From Deltaproteobacteria bacterium (GTDB lineage Bacteria; Desulfobacterota; DSM-4660; Desulfatiglandales; Desulfatiglandaceae), in the NCBI GenBank assembly GCA_018644785.1, contig JABGPV010000294.1, positions 1 to 6,026 of the forward strand: a DNA stretch of 6,026 nt, given 5' to 3'. Shown one piece after another: positions 5,497-6,026 of this stretch; position 1 is the stretch's first letter; each line of letters opens with the position of its first letter. A program made the translations under genes and the position numbers. The notes beneath the pieces are model-generated. The model was not told the origin of the DNA. It saw only the letters and a program-made list of their open reading frames with translations, and ran no database searches.

Positions 5497-5524
5497 ACCT
5501 GAGATGAGTGCGCGCATCTCAGGT
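5497..5524. other. 10-bp perfect stem-loop downstream of the exported-protein gene
   Basis: ACCTGAGATG (5497-5506) and CATCTCAGGT (5515-5524) pair perfectly around an 8-base GC-rich loop. It lies 140 bases after the stop codon. There is no T-run directly after it on either strand, so it is not a standard intrinsic terminator; it could be a 3' stabiliser, a Rho-context hairpin or a protein-binding palindrome. AGGT-AA-ACCT (5491-5500) overlaps the left arm and could form an alternative hairpin. Confidence 0.55.
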
Positions 5525-5708
5525 CTCGGGCATGTTTTGATTTCTTTGGTATACCCCAAAAAATCAGCACCATCAAAAACTGGGAATAGGCCTTACTGTT
5601 CCTTGCAGCCACTCTGAGGATTCCTGCCACCACAACATATGGGGGTCGGTCAATTTTCCGCCTATCCGGTTGCAGGAAAGGAGTTCGTACATTATGTTGT
5701 GTGTTGGC

Positions 5709-5972
5709 CTAACTCATTGAAAGAAAGATGAATCGGTTCCGCGATTCTGGTTTGTACGATTTCAACGATGCTGTAAGTTTAGCGGAAAGCTTATCCGGAG
5801 ACCTGCCGTAGGAGGCCGTATAATACCCCAGAATCGACGTTCTCTGTTCTATGAGACTTTTCTTCCCGCGCTGTATAGCCACAAGGGGAGCCATTCTCAT
5901 GGAAGGGTATAGACTACCGGGAGTCACCCCATTTTCAGGAGTCCTTTTCCCTGCAAGAATCCTTGAGAGCAT
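5709..5972 (-). CDS. doubtful small ORF, 87 residues
   Basis: An ATG at 5972 is preceded by AAGGG four bases upstream on the minus strand, a possible but tightly spaced ribosome-binding site. The product is basic and rich in Ser, Arg and Lys, with no signal peptide, membrane segment or motif that I recognise. It stands alone, with no neighbouring gene on this strand nearby. It could be a chance ORF, part of a decayed gene, or the antisense side of a non-coding region. Confidence 0.2.
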   Translation of the reverse strand: MLSRILAGKRTPENGVTPGSLYPSMRMAPLVAIQRGKKSLIEQRTSILGYYTASYGRSPDKLSAKLTASLKSYKPESRNRFIFLSMS

Positions 5973-6026
5973 TATGCCCTTACGGGGCTATCAACCGCCT
6001 TATTTTTGAGGTGATTGCCCAAGTGG

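Larger units (their letters stand above)
5357..6026. other. gene-poor right flank
   Basis: I see no gene that can be supported with confidence. The stretch contains a stem-loop at 5497-5524, a small hairpin GCCC-TTACG-GGGC at 5976-5988, and several short ORFs on both strands without good start signals. The best small ORF is listed separately. No tRNA, rRNA, CRISPR or insertion-sequence signature is evident. Confidence 0.5.

Noticed and set aside
5704..5711. GCCTAAC resembles the inverse core of an integron attC site.
   Set aside because: No matching GTTRRRY partner is found at a suitable distance, and there is no integrase or cassette-like gene layout.
5819..5824. Perfect TATAAT hexamer on the plus strand.
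   Set aside because: No acceptable -35 hexamer lies 16-18 bases upstream and no credible gene follows.

Overview
The window is dominated by one mobile element. A block of five minus-strand genes (about 291-4213) is tightly packed, and each gene's ATGA stop/start overlaps the next by 4 bp. In transcription order the genes encode a cysteine-rich zinc-finger-like protein, a small winged-helix-like protein, a ParB/Srx-type DNA-binding protein, an IS21-family DDE transposase (IstA) and its AAA+ helper (IstB). The last two are certain. The first three are not part of the classical two-gene IS21 element and make this an expanded, poorly characterised version.

The probable element ends are visible. 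A 39-nt imperfect inverted repeat starts with TG at 195 and, on the other strand, at 4542. Both copies share the GCCGGTC core, and an A4 tract at each edge could be the target duplication. Inside the upstream end lie two 17-nt direct repeats (4462-4478, 4487-4503), a promoter-like AT-rich stretch with a 10-bp tandem repeat (4414-4433), and a strong intrinsic terminator (4290-4326) that points toward the operon and sits before its first gene. The element therefore has either an insulating terminator, an attenuated leader, or a short RNA of its own.

The flanks are sparse. At the left edge a short ORF with a good ribosome-binding site (from 103) runs into the element. If the element and one A4 copy are removed, its frame continues on the far side to a stop near 4678, so a small gene may have been interrupted. 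To the right, 4862-5356 encodes a small exported protein with a clear signal peptide and no recognised family. The remaining 670 bases hold a 10-bp stem-loop and a doubtful small minus-strand ORF.

The signal peptide and the overall character of the genes suggest a Gram-negative bacterium. The zinc-finger and winged-helix partners remind me of genes next to IS21-type transposases in proteobacteria and related sulfate reducers, but this is recollection and no taxon can be fixed. In the likely scheme, IstA cuts and joins the ends and IstB prepares the target. The three extra proteins may bind the ends, regulate, or choose or protect targets; that part is inference.
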